A stretch of 64,000 nt of DNA from Laguncularia racemosa (Eukaryota; Streptophyta; Magnoliopsida; Myrtales; Combretaceae): positions 1,364,001 to 1,428,000 of the forward strand of contig JBBMOL010000098.1 in the NCBI GenBank assembly GCA_037954665.1, in the 5' to 3' direction. The notes under the pieces are model-generated. The model worked only from the letters and a program-made list of their open reading frames with translations, did not search any database and was not told the origin of the DNA. Below are positions 12,869 to 23,828 of this stretch, one piece after another. Each line of letters begins with the position of its first letter. Positions within the stretch are counted from its first letter, which is position 1. The translations under genes and the position numbers were made by a program.

Positions 12869-14496
12869 TTAGGTGAAAAAAAAAACTATTGGGTTGGGAT
12901 AGGTTTTGAGCATATAAATCATTTTCCAAGTCAGGTTCGAGTCCCAATAAACTTGTTCCAAACCCAACCCATTTACATCTCTATTAATACTCATATCTTG
13001 GTCAATCTCCCCTAGAGTAAAGATATTACCAAGCTTAGGGCAACTTTTGAAAACATGCCACATGTCCTCTATAAGACCTTTACAATGTAGACAGGTTGCA
13101 TCACCCACTATGTTACTTTTTCTCAAGTTTATTGCAGTTGGCAAACTATCATGTATAACTCTCCATAAGAATAATTTAATCTTTGATGGAAAACATGATT
13201 TCCATACCCATTTCCATTATACCTCTATGCTATCGAGATTATTTGCTAATTTATTATATATATCCTTACTCACCATAAGTATTCTTCCATAAGATATATT
13301 TCTCTTTAGGTCTTCTATCCCCTCTCTTAAAACAATTGGACCAATTTGATTACTTAAATAGGTAGAGATTTAAATTCCTATTTTGTCCTCATTCCAATCC
13401 ATCTTCAACTTCCAACATTTATCCACTTTAGCATCATCAATGAGGCATTGATTGTGCCACATACTTGTTGTCTCACTATTTCTAAACCACCTCATCTATC
13501 AAACCAAAAACTAGTTCTTTTTCCATCCCCTAATATCATTAAACCATTTTCCTTGAGCCATTTCCACCTCTCACTTATATCCCTTAGCAAGCAAGAACAT
13601 AAATTTTTTATTTGAATATCATTATTTCCCAATTTCTTTTTATATTTTGCTTTAGTTAGCTCTCCCCATAAAGTATTTCTATGAAAGGAATCCCATGTCC
13701 AGTTTATGCTAAAAACTTTATTTTGTATATTTAAATTAACTAAACGTAAGTCATTATATTCTTTTAGTATGACTAACTTGTCCAAACTTAGCCTATAAGT
13801 TTTTCTCCCTCTATTAGTTTCTTAAACACAAAATTTCTTGTTATTCTATCCAATTTATCAACAACACCCTTTAGAATTGCAATAGCTACATATGATAAGT
13901 TGGCAAAGCATTCAAAGTAGATTTTGCCAAAACTACTCTACCAACCACACTCAACTGTTTACTTTTCCAACCATTTAATTTACTTCTCATTCTTTCAAAC
14001 AAGAACTTAAATTATGAACTCTTTGAGGTATTTCTTTTAGATGATGGAAAACTTAAATATCTACCAAACTCTTTGACTTTTCTGGTCCCAATAGTGTTTG
14101 AGATCTGCATCCTTATTCTATTATCAGTATTCTTCAAGAAGTAAAGAGCCGACTTACTTTTATTTATCTTCAACCCTATCATCATATCAAAATAACTTAA
14201 TAAGTAATCAATGTTTTACACTGCATCCTTCTTTGCCTTTGCCATTAAAACTATATCATCTACAAAGAAAAGGTTGAATATTTTGAAGTTTGAGCCTCAA
14301 ATCTTTATTGGTTCTCATTCCTTAGATTTCACTTGGTATTTAATCATTCTACTAAGGAACTTTAAAGACATGATGAATAGGTATGGAGAGATTGGATCAC
14401 CCTATCTAATACCCCTACTAGGATAAAATTTTTCTAATATTTCACCATTCATCACAGTTTCAATAAAGCTAAATGATATACAAGCATCGATCGGCT
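12869..14496 (-). pseudogene. LINE ORF2, 3' part: reverse transcriptase and zf-RVT domain
   Basis: On the minus strand the piece opens inside the RT palm with FYPSRGI, a stop, then GDPISPYLF, matching the plant LINE pattern FPSRGLRQGDPLSPYLF. About 45 residues later comes NLFFVDDIVLMAKA, the catalytic (F/Y)xDD block. Further on (13785-13492) is a conserved linker with TLWGELTKAKY and ILGDGKRTSFWFDR. The C-terminal zinc-binding domain (13144-12965) reads LPTAINLRKSNIVGDATC followed by CxxC and WHVFKSCP. Numerous stops interrupt the frame. It abuts the LTR end of element A at 14496/14497. Confidence 0.8.
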
Positions 14497-15787
14497 TGTC
14501 AAGTCTAATTTTAATTTTTCATTTCTCCTAATTCGATTCATATCAAATCATATGCTCATTTAATACGAAACCTTGACTTAAATTAAGAAAATTTTTATTT
14601 TTTTTATTTATTTGGAGTCGCCACCCAACTGGAGTCAGGAAAAATTGTCAAGTTTAGGATTAATTGAGCGGATAATCTTAACTTGAGCATTGGTTAATGA
14701 AATCATCTCTTTTTATTTATTTATTTTTTTTAAAACTAGAGATTCATGATTTAGGGGCCAACCTATTAAAACCCTACGATTACTACCTTAACTTTCTAAA
14801 ATTTGGATTACATTTTTGTGATATCCTTGTTAGCATATATAAAAAAATTACTTATAAAAAAAATAAGAAAAACAGTAATGATTATACTGATAATAATTGA
14901 TTTTTTTTTTAGAGTTACCCCATAAGGGTGCCTACATACTTGCTATTTGGATCAAACAAGTTGTAGTTCGCTTGTTTATTAAACTTTAGTGCTTTAATTA
15001 ATTTTAATTAAAGAAAAACAAGCTAAGTCTACGTTTATTACCATTTTTTTAATTCTTAAACCTAATTTTTTATTTCCCAATTTTGAAAAATAGATGAAAC
15101 CTATCTTTTGAAAATGCCCATTGAAATTTTTTTCTTTCATGAAAATCGTTGTTTTCTAGGTGGCAAAACATTTTTGTATTTTTATTACTTGTTAAAAAAT
15201 TTGTAAAGAAAACCAATGTTTAAAATAAACTATTTAAAAATCTAATCAACCCCAGGTGACGGTTACACTGTAACACCTAATGTCTACATAATAGTCCTCT
15301 CCTAATTATTATTTTTTATTTTTTCATTTTTTTAAAATATCACCAATTTTTTTTAAAAAAAACTCAATTTACCGAATCTAAACAAAGAAATTTTGAGCAA
15401 ACAAACCATAACCAACACTTTAAATGAAATTTTCAAATTTTTATTATGCTTTGAATATGTAAACTAAACTTAATTTGATATTATTAATAAAAACCTATGT
15501 TAATTTTTATTATTAATTAAACCTATGTTATTAAACTTACGTGAAATTAACCAAAACAATTAGACCATTGAAACTATTTGAGTACATAAGCTAATGTCAT
15601 TAATTACATCTACTCAAGCTAAGATTATTAACCTATCTAATCAACCCATCTTATTGACTTGCTTTGTTAATTAACTAATATATGTTATTAATAAAATTAA
15701 TGTTATTAACTTAAAACTATATTATAAATTTTTCCTAATAATTGAACTTAACATGCCTTAATAAATCTATTTTATTAATCAAGTAAT

Positions 15788-15821
<34 letters not shown>

Positions 15822-16192
15822 GCATTCTCCAACCATGTTAATAAAACTATCAAGCAAATACGAAATCAATCAGGTTGTGCATGTTACAAGACTATAAAAT
15901 GTAAACAAAATGATGCAATTTGGACCTTACCTATGTAAGCAGCAAACTTGAATAGGAAGAACAGATCGAACTGGATCTTCTTGAAACAATAGTTGTTGAA
16001 CTTCTTTGGGCGTGTTGAACCAGTGAACCAACCTGTGCACGCGCGTATGACCCTTTAACGATGATAGTTCAGTAGTAGCAATGTAAAGGGAGGTCTTTGA
16101 TGGTTGGTGAATGAGGCGGTGGTAGCCATAGGTGGTTGCAGCTTTAGTGGTTTAAGGTTTTGAAGTCCTCCTAATGATCCGAGATTGAGTGA

Positions 16193-16200
16193 TATTTATA
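16193..16200 (-). promoter_or_regulatory. TATA box of element A LTR
   Basis: The minus strand reads TATAAATA in a locally GC-richer part of the LTR, about 700 bp from the LTR start. That placement fits the U3/R border of a long Tat-type LTR. It is inferred from sequence and position only. Confidence 0.5.
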
Positions 16201-16448
16201 GGCTTCACCAAATCAACCCCGATAAACCTTCGTTCTGATTCGAATTGGATTTAGATGAGAATGAATAACCCCTCGACTTAACTGATTTAGATTTATTTTT
16301 ATCTAAATATTTATACAAATCCTTAGGATACACTTAAATCTACTAGTTTGTTTTTAAAAAATCAGATAGGAATTTTTTTCCCTTGTTTTCTACATATTTC
16401 TCCTTTTTTTTTTCCTTTGTTGTTCGGATTTGCTTGGGGAAGAAGAAG

Positions 16449-16503
16449 ATCACATGCAATGCATGTGATTTCCCTGCCCAATGAGCTGCTGCCACGTGGC
16501 AGC
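16449..16503. promoter_or_regulatory. Two perfect palindromes in U3 of element A LTR, one with a G-box
   Basis: A 21-nt perfect dyad (16449-16469) has arms atcacatgca and tgcatgtgat around a central a. After 18 bp comes a second perfect palindrome, gctgccacgtggcagc (16488-16503), centred on the G-box CACGTG. Both lie about 250-310 bp upstream of the TATA box on the minus strand. G-boxes bind bZIP and bHLH factors in plants, and CATGCA is an RY-type core; regulation of the LTR by such factors is inference. Confidence 0.6.
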
Positions 16504-16514
16504 CCTGTCTGCTC

Positions 16515-16603
16515 AAAAAAAAAAAAAAAATCTGTAGTGTTTCCTGGGATTCGAACCAGTAACCTCACACTTCCATTTCCTCTCAAGGCTTAGATCTTAG
16601 CTA
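16515..16603 (-). repeat. tRNA-like (SINE-like) sequence with pol III B-box and T-run
   Basis: The minus strand carries GGTTCGAATCC (16547-16557), an exact match to the pol III internal B-box consensus. A-box-like TAGCTAAGATC lies about 36 bp upstream (16593-16603), and a run of sixteen T follows downstream (16515-16530). This could be a SINE head inserted in the LTR or a tRNA relic. It does not fold as a complete tRNA by eye. Confidence 0.45.
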
Positions 16604-16829
16604 ACTAGGCTAGGCTTTTTTCTCAAATTTCATAGTACTCAACATTTATTTAAGCCTACAACATATTTTGGGTAAAAAATCATTTAACAAAAATCGGACT
16701 TAGATTTAACTGAATGGGCCAAATTTACTTCCCAAATTCTGAAATTTAACATATTATTATTATTACTTTATTTTATTTGGTTACTTTTCTTATATTTTTC
16801 CTTTGTTTCCATTTTGTTATTTATTTATT

Positions 16830-16861
<32 letters not shown>

Positions 16862-16908
16862 CCTAACCTTGTTCTTTATTTTGATACGACAAAAATGGAG
16901 TGTCTATA

Positions 16909-16921
16909 GTTGCCTCTCTTT
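16909..16921 (-). other. Polypurine tract of element A
   Basis: The minus strand reads AAAGAGAGGCAAC immediately before the LTR start. This is the position and form of the plus-strand primer in Tat-type elements, where a run such as AAAGGGGGCA precedes TGTAGACACC. It fixes the orientation of element A and the inner edge of its 3' LTR. Confidence 0.7.
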
Positions 16922-17039
16922 GTAGTTTAGTTTGGGAAAACTTGACTACAAAGACAAAAAGATACTATTTTTGTTTAGAAAAAAGACAAATAATGCTATA
17001 TTCAGCTGGCTATCTGAGCCTAAATCCACTAAGGAGTTA

Positions 17040-17566
17040 TCTGACCAAAAGATCAAGTAAGGAAAACGCTCCACTAGCTAGCAATCCTATGTTGCAAAAA
17101 CAGACAATTGCTTTATGATGACTAATATTCTTTGGAGAGTGGTTTAGTAACCTTAGGGTGATTGTTTAGGAAAGTACTTTTATGTGTTGACTAATTGATG
17201 GTAGGAAGCGTCTCATTAGACTAACAACTTTAAAGAATAAATTATCTAAGGGAGTGCTCTTATGAGCTGACTAATCAATGGTAGGAAGCGTCTCATTAAA
17301 CTAACAGTCTTAAAGAAGAGATTTTTTAAGAAAGTGTTCTTATGAGCTGACTAACTGATAATAGGAAGCGTCTCACTAGACTAGCAACCTTAAGAAAGAG
17401 ATTATTTAAAAAAGTATTCTTATGAGCTAACTAATCGATGATAGAAAGTGTTTCACTAGACTAGTAACCTTAAAAAAAAAATTATCTAGAAAAATGCTCT
17501 TATGAGCTGACTAATCAATAATATGAAGAGTCTTACGAGACTAGCAACAAAGAGCTCTTATGGTTG
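17040..17566. repeat. 80-bp tandem array in the 3' UTR of element A
   Basis: The word gctgactaat (or close variants) recurs at an exact 80-bp interval, with unit starts at 17187, 17267, 17347, 17427 and 17507. Each unit contains ggaagcgtctcactagacta, then aaccttaaagaa, then a (t/g)ctcttatgag end. Two worn units precede (about 17040-17117 and 17118-17186) and a partial one closes the array. It lies between the integrase and the polypurine tract, where Ogre elements are known to carry variable tandem repeats that can seed satellites. Confidence 0.85.
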
Positions 17567-18164
17567 AAAAAAACAGTTTTATAAGTTGAAGGATTCCCAT
17601 TAAAGGCTTGATTTGTTGGTAGAGATGGATAATCTAAGATGACCCCTCTCTTTCATTATTATTATTATTATTATTATTATTTTAAAACATAGATACTTAC
17701 CCTGTTCCTATTGATAGCAACCAAATAACCAAACCCCCATGATAGTCTAATCTTCACCTATTTGTCTTTGTCTTGACTTGAGTAGAAAATTTTGAAGTAA
17801 GCATTCTCCTAAAATTTTTCCATTTTTCTGCAAATTTAGCTCTTATGATTTTGGCCTTATCCCGAAATAACACCCAAACCTGCTATTCAAGAAGGGTGAG
17901 GTCATAATGCAATATGTAATTAGTTTTACAATTTCACCATTATCTATTAGTCATGTTTCTCTCATGTATGGAGCAGAATGTAGATAAGATAGGAGAGTGA
18001 AGTAAGAACTTATCAGTGTAGTGGTAGGTTAATGGCTGCTCCAACATTTGATGACTGCCAAGGGATATCGACTTTGCTTGTAGAAAATGAAAACTAAACT
18101 ATGAAGTTGTAACGATTGCTAGCATTCATAAACCTTCAGCAAAATTTTCATTAATCTTGTTTAG
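17567..18164. other. 3' untranslated part of element A between tandem array and integrase
   Basis: No coding motif is recognised. It contains an (att)n microsatellite at about 17657-17687. The remainder is ordinary AT-rich element DNA. Confidence 0.5.
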
Positions 18165-19324
18165 GGACAGTACATCTTAACGACATTTGCATTTATGGGG
18201 TCCTTCTAATCTGGACTGTCCATTTGAGCTAATATTAATGCCCCACCTAATAGTACCCTTTTCACAACATATAGACCCTTATAATTTGGAGTGAATTTGC
18301 CTCTTGAATCTTGTAAATCAGGTAAAACCTTTTTTAGTACCAAGTCACTTTCCTCAAAACGCCACGACCACACTTTTTTGTTAAATGCTTAAGCCATCAT
18401 TTGTTGGTAACATTAACCATGGCATAATGTCGTGAGTCTCCTTTCATCAATCAAGTTTAGCTGATCAATCCTTTTCTTCACCCAGTCACCTTCATCCAAT
18501 TGTGTCTCTAACGAAACCCTGAAGGATGGGGGCTCAACCTCGACCGGTAATACTGTCTCAACACCATACACTAGGGAGTAGGGGGTAACTCTAGTAGATG
18601 TTCAAATGGAGGTTCTATAGGCCATAAGTGCAAAGGGTGGCATCTCGTGCCAATCTTTATAAGTGATAGTCATTTTCTTGACAATTCTCTTAATGTTCTT
18701 GCTAGCTGCTTCCATTGCTCTATTCATTTAAGGTTAGTATGGAGTTGAGTTTCTATGATTTATCTTAAATCATTGGCATAATTCCATCATTAACTTCTTG
18801 TTGAGATTGGTGCCATTATTAGTGATGATTAATTCAAGAACTCCATACCGAGCTATTATGTCTTTCTTCATGAACTGGACTACCGCTCCGTTAGTGACGC
18901 TAGCATATTATGAGACCTTAACCCACTTGGTGAAATAATCAATGGCTACTAGTATAAACCTATAGCCATTGGACACTTTTGGGGTAATTGGTTCGATAAT
19001 GTTAGTTCCCTACATAGAGAAAGGCCATGGTGCAAAAAGTGAATGGAGCTCTTGAGGTTGAGCATTTATATTGTTGGTGTAAACTTAGCACAAGTGGTAG
19101 TGCCTTACATATTTACCGCAATCCGATTCCATTGTCAACCAATAATAGCCTATCCTCATGATCTTCTGAGCAAGTATATGTCCATTCATGTAGGGGCCAC
19201 ATACCCCTTTGTGTATTTCTTTTATTAGCTTATCTGCCTCTTGTTTGTCTACACATCTCAACAACGTAGTTTTGAATGATTTTCTATAAAGTGTAGACCC
19301 ACTTAATAGGAAATGGCTTGCCAA
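18165..19324 (-). pseudogene. Element A integrase
   Basis: Integrase joins the cDNA to host DNA. The N-terminal zinc-binding region is at 19324-19085, with the pattern H..(H)..C (HKGVCG, HILAQKI, RIGYYW, HYHLC). The catalytic core follows, with FILVAIDYFTKW carrying the first Asp. The second motif reads IITNNGTN, where the family has TDNG, so the second catalytic Asp is lost. The third motif reads AMEAASKNIK with the Glu kept. Then come AYRTS and TPYSLVYGVE, and a C-terminal stretch ending NANVVKMY, the usual Tat integrase end. At least six in-frame stops are present. Confidence 0.8.
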
Positions 19325-19405
19325 CCTTCTGAGTGTTTTTTGGTCATTTTTGTTGGCTTTTTCATGGTATTTGCCTTCTTGGAGAAATGTCTTGATATCG
19401 TGGTA

Positions 19406-20479
19406 TCAAGGCTTGTCATCTTGTGTTTCTTTGATTGTCAGACAATAAGCGGGTTTGCCCTCAATTTCTATCTTCAAAGGTTTAACTTTTGTCCCTTCTG
19501 TTACTTGAATCATAGATGCTAATGTAGCAAGGGCATCAACAAACTGATTTTGAGTTCTTGGGATACACATGAAGGTGACAACCTCAAATCTCTCAATTAA
19601 TTCTGTCAAATGTTGGTGGTATGGCACTAATTTGGTGTCTTTAGTCTTGATTTCTCTTCGTGTTTGCAATATGATAAGCAAGGAGTCTCTGGATACATTT
19701 AACTAATGAATTTCCATATAGAGTGCCATTTTGAGGCCGAGGATGCATGCTTCTTACTTTACAATATTATTGGTATATGGGAATGTAAGTCTTGTCACTG
19801 CGGGAAATTGCATTCCTTTTGGTGATACCAACATTGCCTAAATTCCACATCTAGACACATTAGTAGCTCCATCAAAATACATCTTCCATTAAGGATCTTT
19901 TTCTATTCTTGAGTCCTCTTTTGACTCATTTTTTGCCATCAATATATTTTCATCAGGGAATTGGACTCGTGATTATCAGGAATCTCCTTCGATCGGGTCT
20001 CAGCCAACTAATCTGCTAACGTTTGCCCCTTCATTGAATTTTGAGTTACGTGCGTAATGTCAAATTCTGATAGGAGCATCTACCACTTAGAATGCCTTCC
20101 CAACAAAATGAGCTTTTTTGTTAAATATTTCAGGGGATCATGTCTTGTTAGTAGTTCAATGGGATAATAGAGATTATATTGCCTTAGTCGATGCATAATC
20201 CAAACCAATGTGCAGCAGGTTCTTTCTATCTCATAGTACCTTTGTTCCCCTTCAGTGAATATTTTTCTTAGGTAGTATATGGCATGTTCCCTTCCTCTTT
20301 CATCCTTTTACCCTAGAATACACCCCCATCGACTTGGAAAGTATCGTGAGGTATAAGAATAAAGGCTTTCTTAGTTTTGGGGCTACCAAAACTAAAGGGT
20401 TCATAAGGTATTCCTTGATCTTCACAAACGCTTCTTCACATTCATCATCCCATTTCACTGTAGCATTCTTCTTTAGAAG
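19406..20479 (-). pseudogene. Element A RNase H region
   Basis: Two blocks are seen on the minus strand. The first (about 20479-20150) is the end of RT and the Ty3-type RNase H, with VKWDDECEEAFVKIKEYL and PLVLVAPKL. The second (about 19900-19406) is a further RNase H, with MYFDGATNVSRCGI, an EA(C/L)xLGL-like block and VDALATLASM. The Tat group is known to carry an additional archaeal-type RNase H, which fits the second block. Stops and frameshifts are frequent. Confidence 0.7.
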
Positions 20480-21470
20480 CTAAAATAGTAGGTAGCATTT
20501 ATCTACGAGTTGTGAAATAAATCGAGCTATATAATTCAATATTCCTAATAAGCCTCTTATATCTTTGATGATACATGGGGAAGGCATTTCTAATATGGCT
20601 TTTACCTTATTAGGATTGATTTCAATGCCCTCTCGACTTACAATAAACCCTAACAGCTTACTAGATGTGACTCCAAAAGTGCATTTTTCTAGGTTCAATT
20701 TCAATTAAAACTTTCTTAATCGCTTGAATAGTTTTCTTAAAACAACCACATGGTTTTCCCCTTTTTTAGATTTAGCGATCATGTCATCAACATATACTTC
20801 AACCTCTTGGTCTTATCTTCTTCTACCATTCTTATCTGATTATATCCCAAGAAGCCATCCATAAAGGAGAAGAGATAACTTCCAGCTGTGTTGTCTACTA
20901 AGACATCTATGGGGGGTAAGGGGAACTTATCTTTAGGTGTAGCTTGGTTTAGATCTCGGAAGTCCACATATACTCGAACCTTTCATTTTTCTTCAAAACC
21001 GAGACTATGTTTGCTACCCACTCCAAATAGTTTGATACTTCAATGAACTCGACCTCTAGTAGCTTCTTGAATTCTTCTTTGATTTTTAATAAGATGTCAA
21101 GACTAAATCTCCTTAATTTTTGTTTTTTAGGTTTGACATCTCCTCTCATGGGCAGCTTGTGTACCACTATTGATTGGTCAAGTCTTGGCATGCCTCCATA
21201 TGACCATGTGAATACATCTAAGTATTCAGACAATAGCTTAATTATCTCACTTTTTTTTTTGTCCTCACTCAAATTACCTCCAATCTTAAGGTTTTTGGGG
21301 TCTTCTTCGGTTCCTAAATTAACTATATCCATCGATTCATTAATTGAAATTCTGCCTTGTTCATATTTTCGCCAACACTCTTGTATTGCTTCATGGTCAT
21401 TAATATCATTTCCGACGGCTAACCCAATAACATTGGAAGTGATATCAACATTTTCATTATTTACATGCAT
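20480..21470 (-). pseudogene. Element A reverse transcriptase, with internal deletion
   Basis: The minus strand gives the lead-in DVFTWSYGGMPRLDQSIVVH, the fingers motif LLEVEFIEVSNYLEWVANIV, a frameshift, then DFRDLNQATPKDKFPLPPID and FSFMDGFLGYNQI. It then jumps from EEDKTKR almost directly to EVEVYVDDMIAKSK, the catalytic YVDD. About 50-60 residues, including the usual MPFGLKNAGATYQR block, are missing between them. The tail at 20704-20480 reads LNLEKCTFGV and LGFIVSREGIEINPNK. RT is dead by both deletion and frameshift. Confidence 0.8.
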
Positions 21471-22267
21471 AAGATATCCTTGGCGTTCATCAAGAATGTT
21501 GGGTTTGTATAGAAATAAAGTGAAGAAGAAAAGTATATAAGCAAAGGAAGAAGGTATTATTGAAATAACTTGTAATTTTATTGATTAACTTGTTGAAGGG
21601 TTCAACTTATTTCTGAACAACAATGATTATAAACTCAAAAATATTAATTATGATTACTTCAATTTCTAAAGCAGACCTAGTGCTATTAAGAGGATAGGAA
21701 AACGAATTATTAAGAGCCGCAGGTGAATTAGAGGCTTGAGCAGTCGAGTTTCCCACTGATGGGTTGTTGTTGTTGATAACTTTGTTAAAGTTGGCTTGAA
21801 TTAATCCCGGGACTTAAGTGCTAGTTGGTTGAGAAAAGTTCTATTGAAGAGGTGGAAAATTCCTCAAGGCATCATATAGTCTTCCTCCCCTTTTTAGCTT
21901 TAGCATATATCACTTGGAGTTTTTCTTCAAAAGTAAGAACATATCCTAACCCTAATGTCCCTTACTGTCCCTTCTTGAATTGAGGCCTTACTTCGCTTGT
22001 TTCTTCTATAATAACCATGCATGTCTCATTGAATATTTAGAGCCCAAAGTCCTCGAGGCCATCCTCCTCGATGAAAGGTATAGCTATTTCTTTATAGATG
22101 GCATAGTCTGGCTCACCTAACACAATGATTATTTAGCCACTTGATATGAATTTGTCCTTTTGGTAGAAGTTTGAAGGTATGGCTCCTATTGTATGTATCT
22201 AAGGCCTTCCTAACAGTAGGTTAAAGGACCTTGAGCTATCAAGGACTTGAAATGAGATATTAAAAAC
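21471..22267 (-). pseudogene. Element A protease-to-RT linker region
   Basis: This stretch joins the protease to the reverse transcriptase of element A on the minus strand. It has no frame longer than short fragments, and I recognise no domain in it. In Tat elements this interval is a poorly conserved linker, which fits its position. Confidence 0.5.
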
Positions 22268-23038
22268 TTACAGGCCGATCTCTACCGGCAGACCAATCTC
22301 CCCTACGATTTCCCTTTTAGAGCAATCAAAGGCTTTAATTATTGTTGAGCTTGGTTTAACATTGCTCATATCAACTCCCAAAAAGTCAAGGGTAGTTAAA
22401 GGGCATACATTAAGAGAAGATCCGTTATTTATAAGGACCCGAAACACTATTACATTGTTGCATTTTACCACTATAAAAAGTGGTTTTGTATGTTGGCTAC
22501 CATCTTCTCCCAACTCTTCGGGTGAGAAGGATATCTAATCCATGGTGAGGATTAAGTTGGTGATGTGGCTCAATTTTTCTATCGCAATACCATCCAGTAC
22601 TTTGACTTGTTTGAGTACTTTGAAGAGTGCCTCTCTATGTGGTTCAGATGAAATGAGAAGACTCATAAGTGATATTTAGGCTGAGACTTTAGTGAGTTGC
22701 TCCATAATCTTGTACTCACTTGACTTAATCATCTTTGTGAACATGAAAAGTCCTTTTTCCTCCTCTTTTTCAAACTCAACAATGAGCTCTTCAACAGAAG
22801 CCTTATTTTTAGGATCATAGACCCTTCCCAAACGAGTGATTCCTCCTATTATTAAATTTGAAACTTTTTCTTGATTGACAACTTGGTAGTTGAATGGTGC
22901 TACTTTATATTTTTCTAGGGAGATTGGGACATGGAACACATACTTCTTCTTTGGAACCTTCATCTTTGCTTTTGGTTCCTCGTAGCACTTTATAGCCATT
23001 GGTTTTGTATTAGATCCAATCATATTGATGGACCTATC
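22268..23038 (-). pseudogene. Element A gag C-terminus and protease
   Basis: Downstream of the element B insertion the minus strand reads the gag tail (23023-22676), with FNYQVVNQEKV, IGGITRLGRVY and IKSSEYKIMEQLTKVSA; the latter corresponds to the QSEYxVxxQLxxTPAxIS block of Tat gags. The retropepsin (22513-22268) follows, with HTKPLFIVVKCNN, VLINNGSSLNVCPLTTLDFL and REIVGEIGLPVEIG. The active-site triad usually reads D-N-G-S-S; here it is INNGSS, so the catalytic Asp is replaced by Asn. One stop separates the two parts. Confidence 0.8.
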
Positions 23039-23828
23039 TAATGTGCCTAAGTGATCTCAATACCAATCAACAAGAACATACATACAATTGATTCAAATCC
23101 AATTAAATGGCGTGAACGAGTTGTAAGTAAAATTCCCAAATGGCGTGATGAGTTTATGATGTGCCTCAATTGATGTATTGAAATTACATAAAGCCAATTG
23201 AAGAATCAATTGATTAAGTCCACAATTGGCGCAAACCCCTAATCCTTATGAACCCTAATTGGGCGTGAAAAGAACCAATGAAACAACCAATTACAAACTA
23301 GATATGACACACTAGTAATAATTGGAAGCAACTCAAGAAATATTGATATAACTCACAATACTCCTTAAACTAACTTGCCACAATTTCACAAAGAAATTAA
23401 TTAGAGTAGATGCATGTAAGAGGATGTCTCTCACGGCAACAAAGTTTGAAAAATGATGTCCAAAAAAGCTCCCTCAAAACCCTAGCTAGCAAGTATTTAT
23501 ACTTGCTCTGATTAGGGTAAAAATAACACAACAAATTATAAATAAGCCACTTAAGTGGTCGGTTCTTCACTTCAATTGAACAAATTGTGGACCATTGGAT
23601 GTGAGTCCAAGAATGTCCTACAATTTGATCCTTAGCGTATTTTATTTGCCATCTTGTAAAACTGATAAATATACCTGCTGGAATGCATATCAGTTATATA
23701 ATGCACAAGTAGATACTAAATCAACATCCTCAGGGTCTAATTGTTCATGGAGGACCCTCATCGCTAGATTTTATAAATCCTTAGCTCGTGCTATGGTGAT
23801 TAGTCATGTAGGAATTTGATCCTTATCA
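23039..23828 (-). repeat. Element B 3' LTR (790 bp)
   Basis: Direct copy of 32779-33662, shorter by exactly 94 bp because it lacks the 47-bp repeats of the other copy. The minus strand starts TGATAAGGATCAAATTCC. It carries the palindrome gccacttaagtggt (23546-23559, one mismatch) and, 39 bp downstream on the minus strand, gcaagtatttatacttgc (23489-23506), whose minus strand gives TATAAATA. The pol frame of B enters this LTR (GPITRAR-type motif). Confidence 0.85.

Larger units (their letters stand above)
14497..16908 (-). repeat. Element A 3' LTR, full length (2412 bp)
   Basis: On the minus strand the LTR runs from TATAGACACTCC (the Tat group normally starts TGTAGACACCCC) to GACTTGACA. Positions 14497-15852 align along their length with 37784-39162; the part 15853-16908 has no partner because the other LTR is truncated. 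A TATAAATA sequence on the minus strand at 16193-16200 is a likely core promoter. Simple repeats include (ac)n(ta)n at 15787-15823 and (tta)n at about 16838-16862. Confidence 0.85.

Noticed and set aside
16515..16603. A functional tRNA gene
   Set aside because: The B-box is perfect but the A-box is weak and no complete cloverleaf or acceptor stem is visible; kept only as a SINE-like or tRNA-like relic.
15853..16908. Separate unique sequence between the LTR of A and the tandem array
   Set aside because: At first the LTR seemed to end at 15852, where similarity to 39162 stops. The Tat-type start TATAGACACTCC and polypurine tract at 16908/16909 show it is U3 of the same LTR.
17040..17566. CRISPR-like array
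   Set aside because: The whole 80-bp unit is repeated without unique spacers, and the context is a plant retrotransposon 3' UTR.
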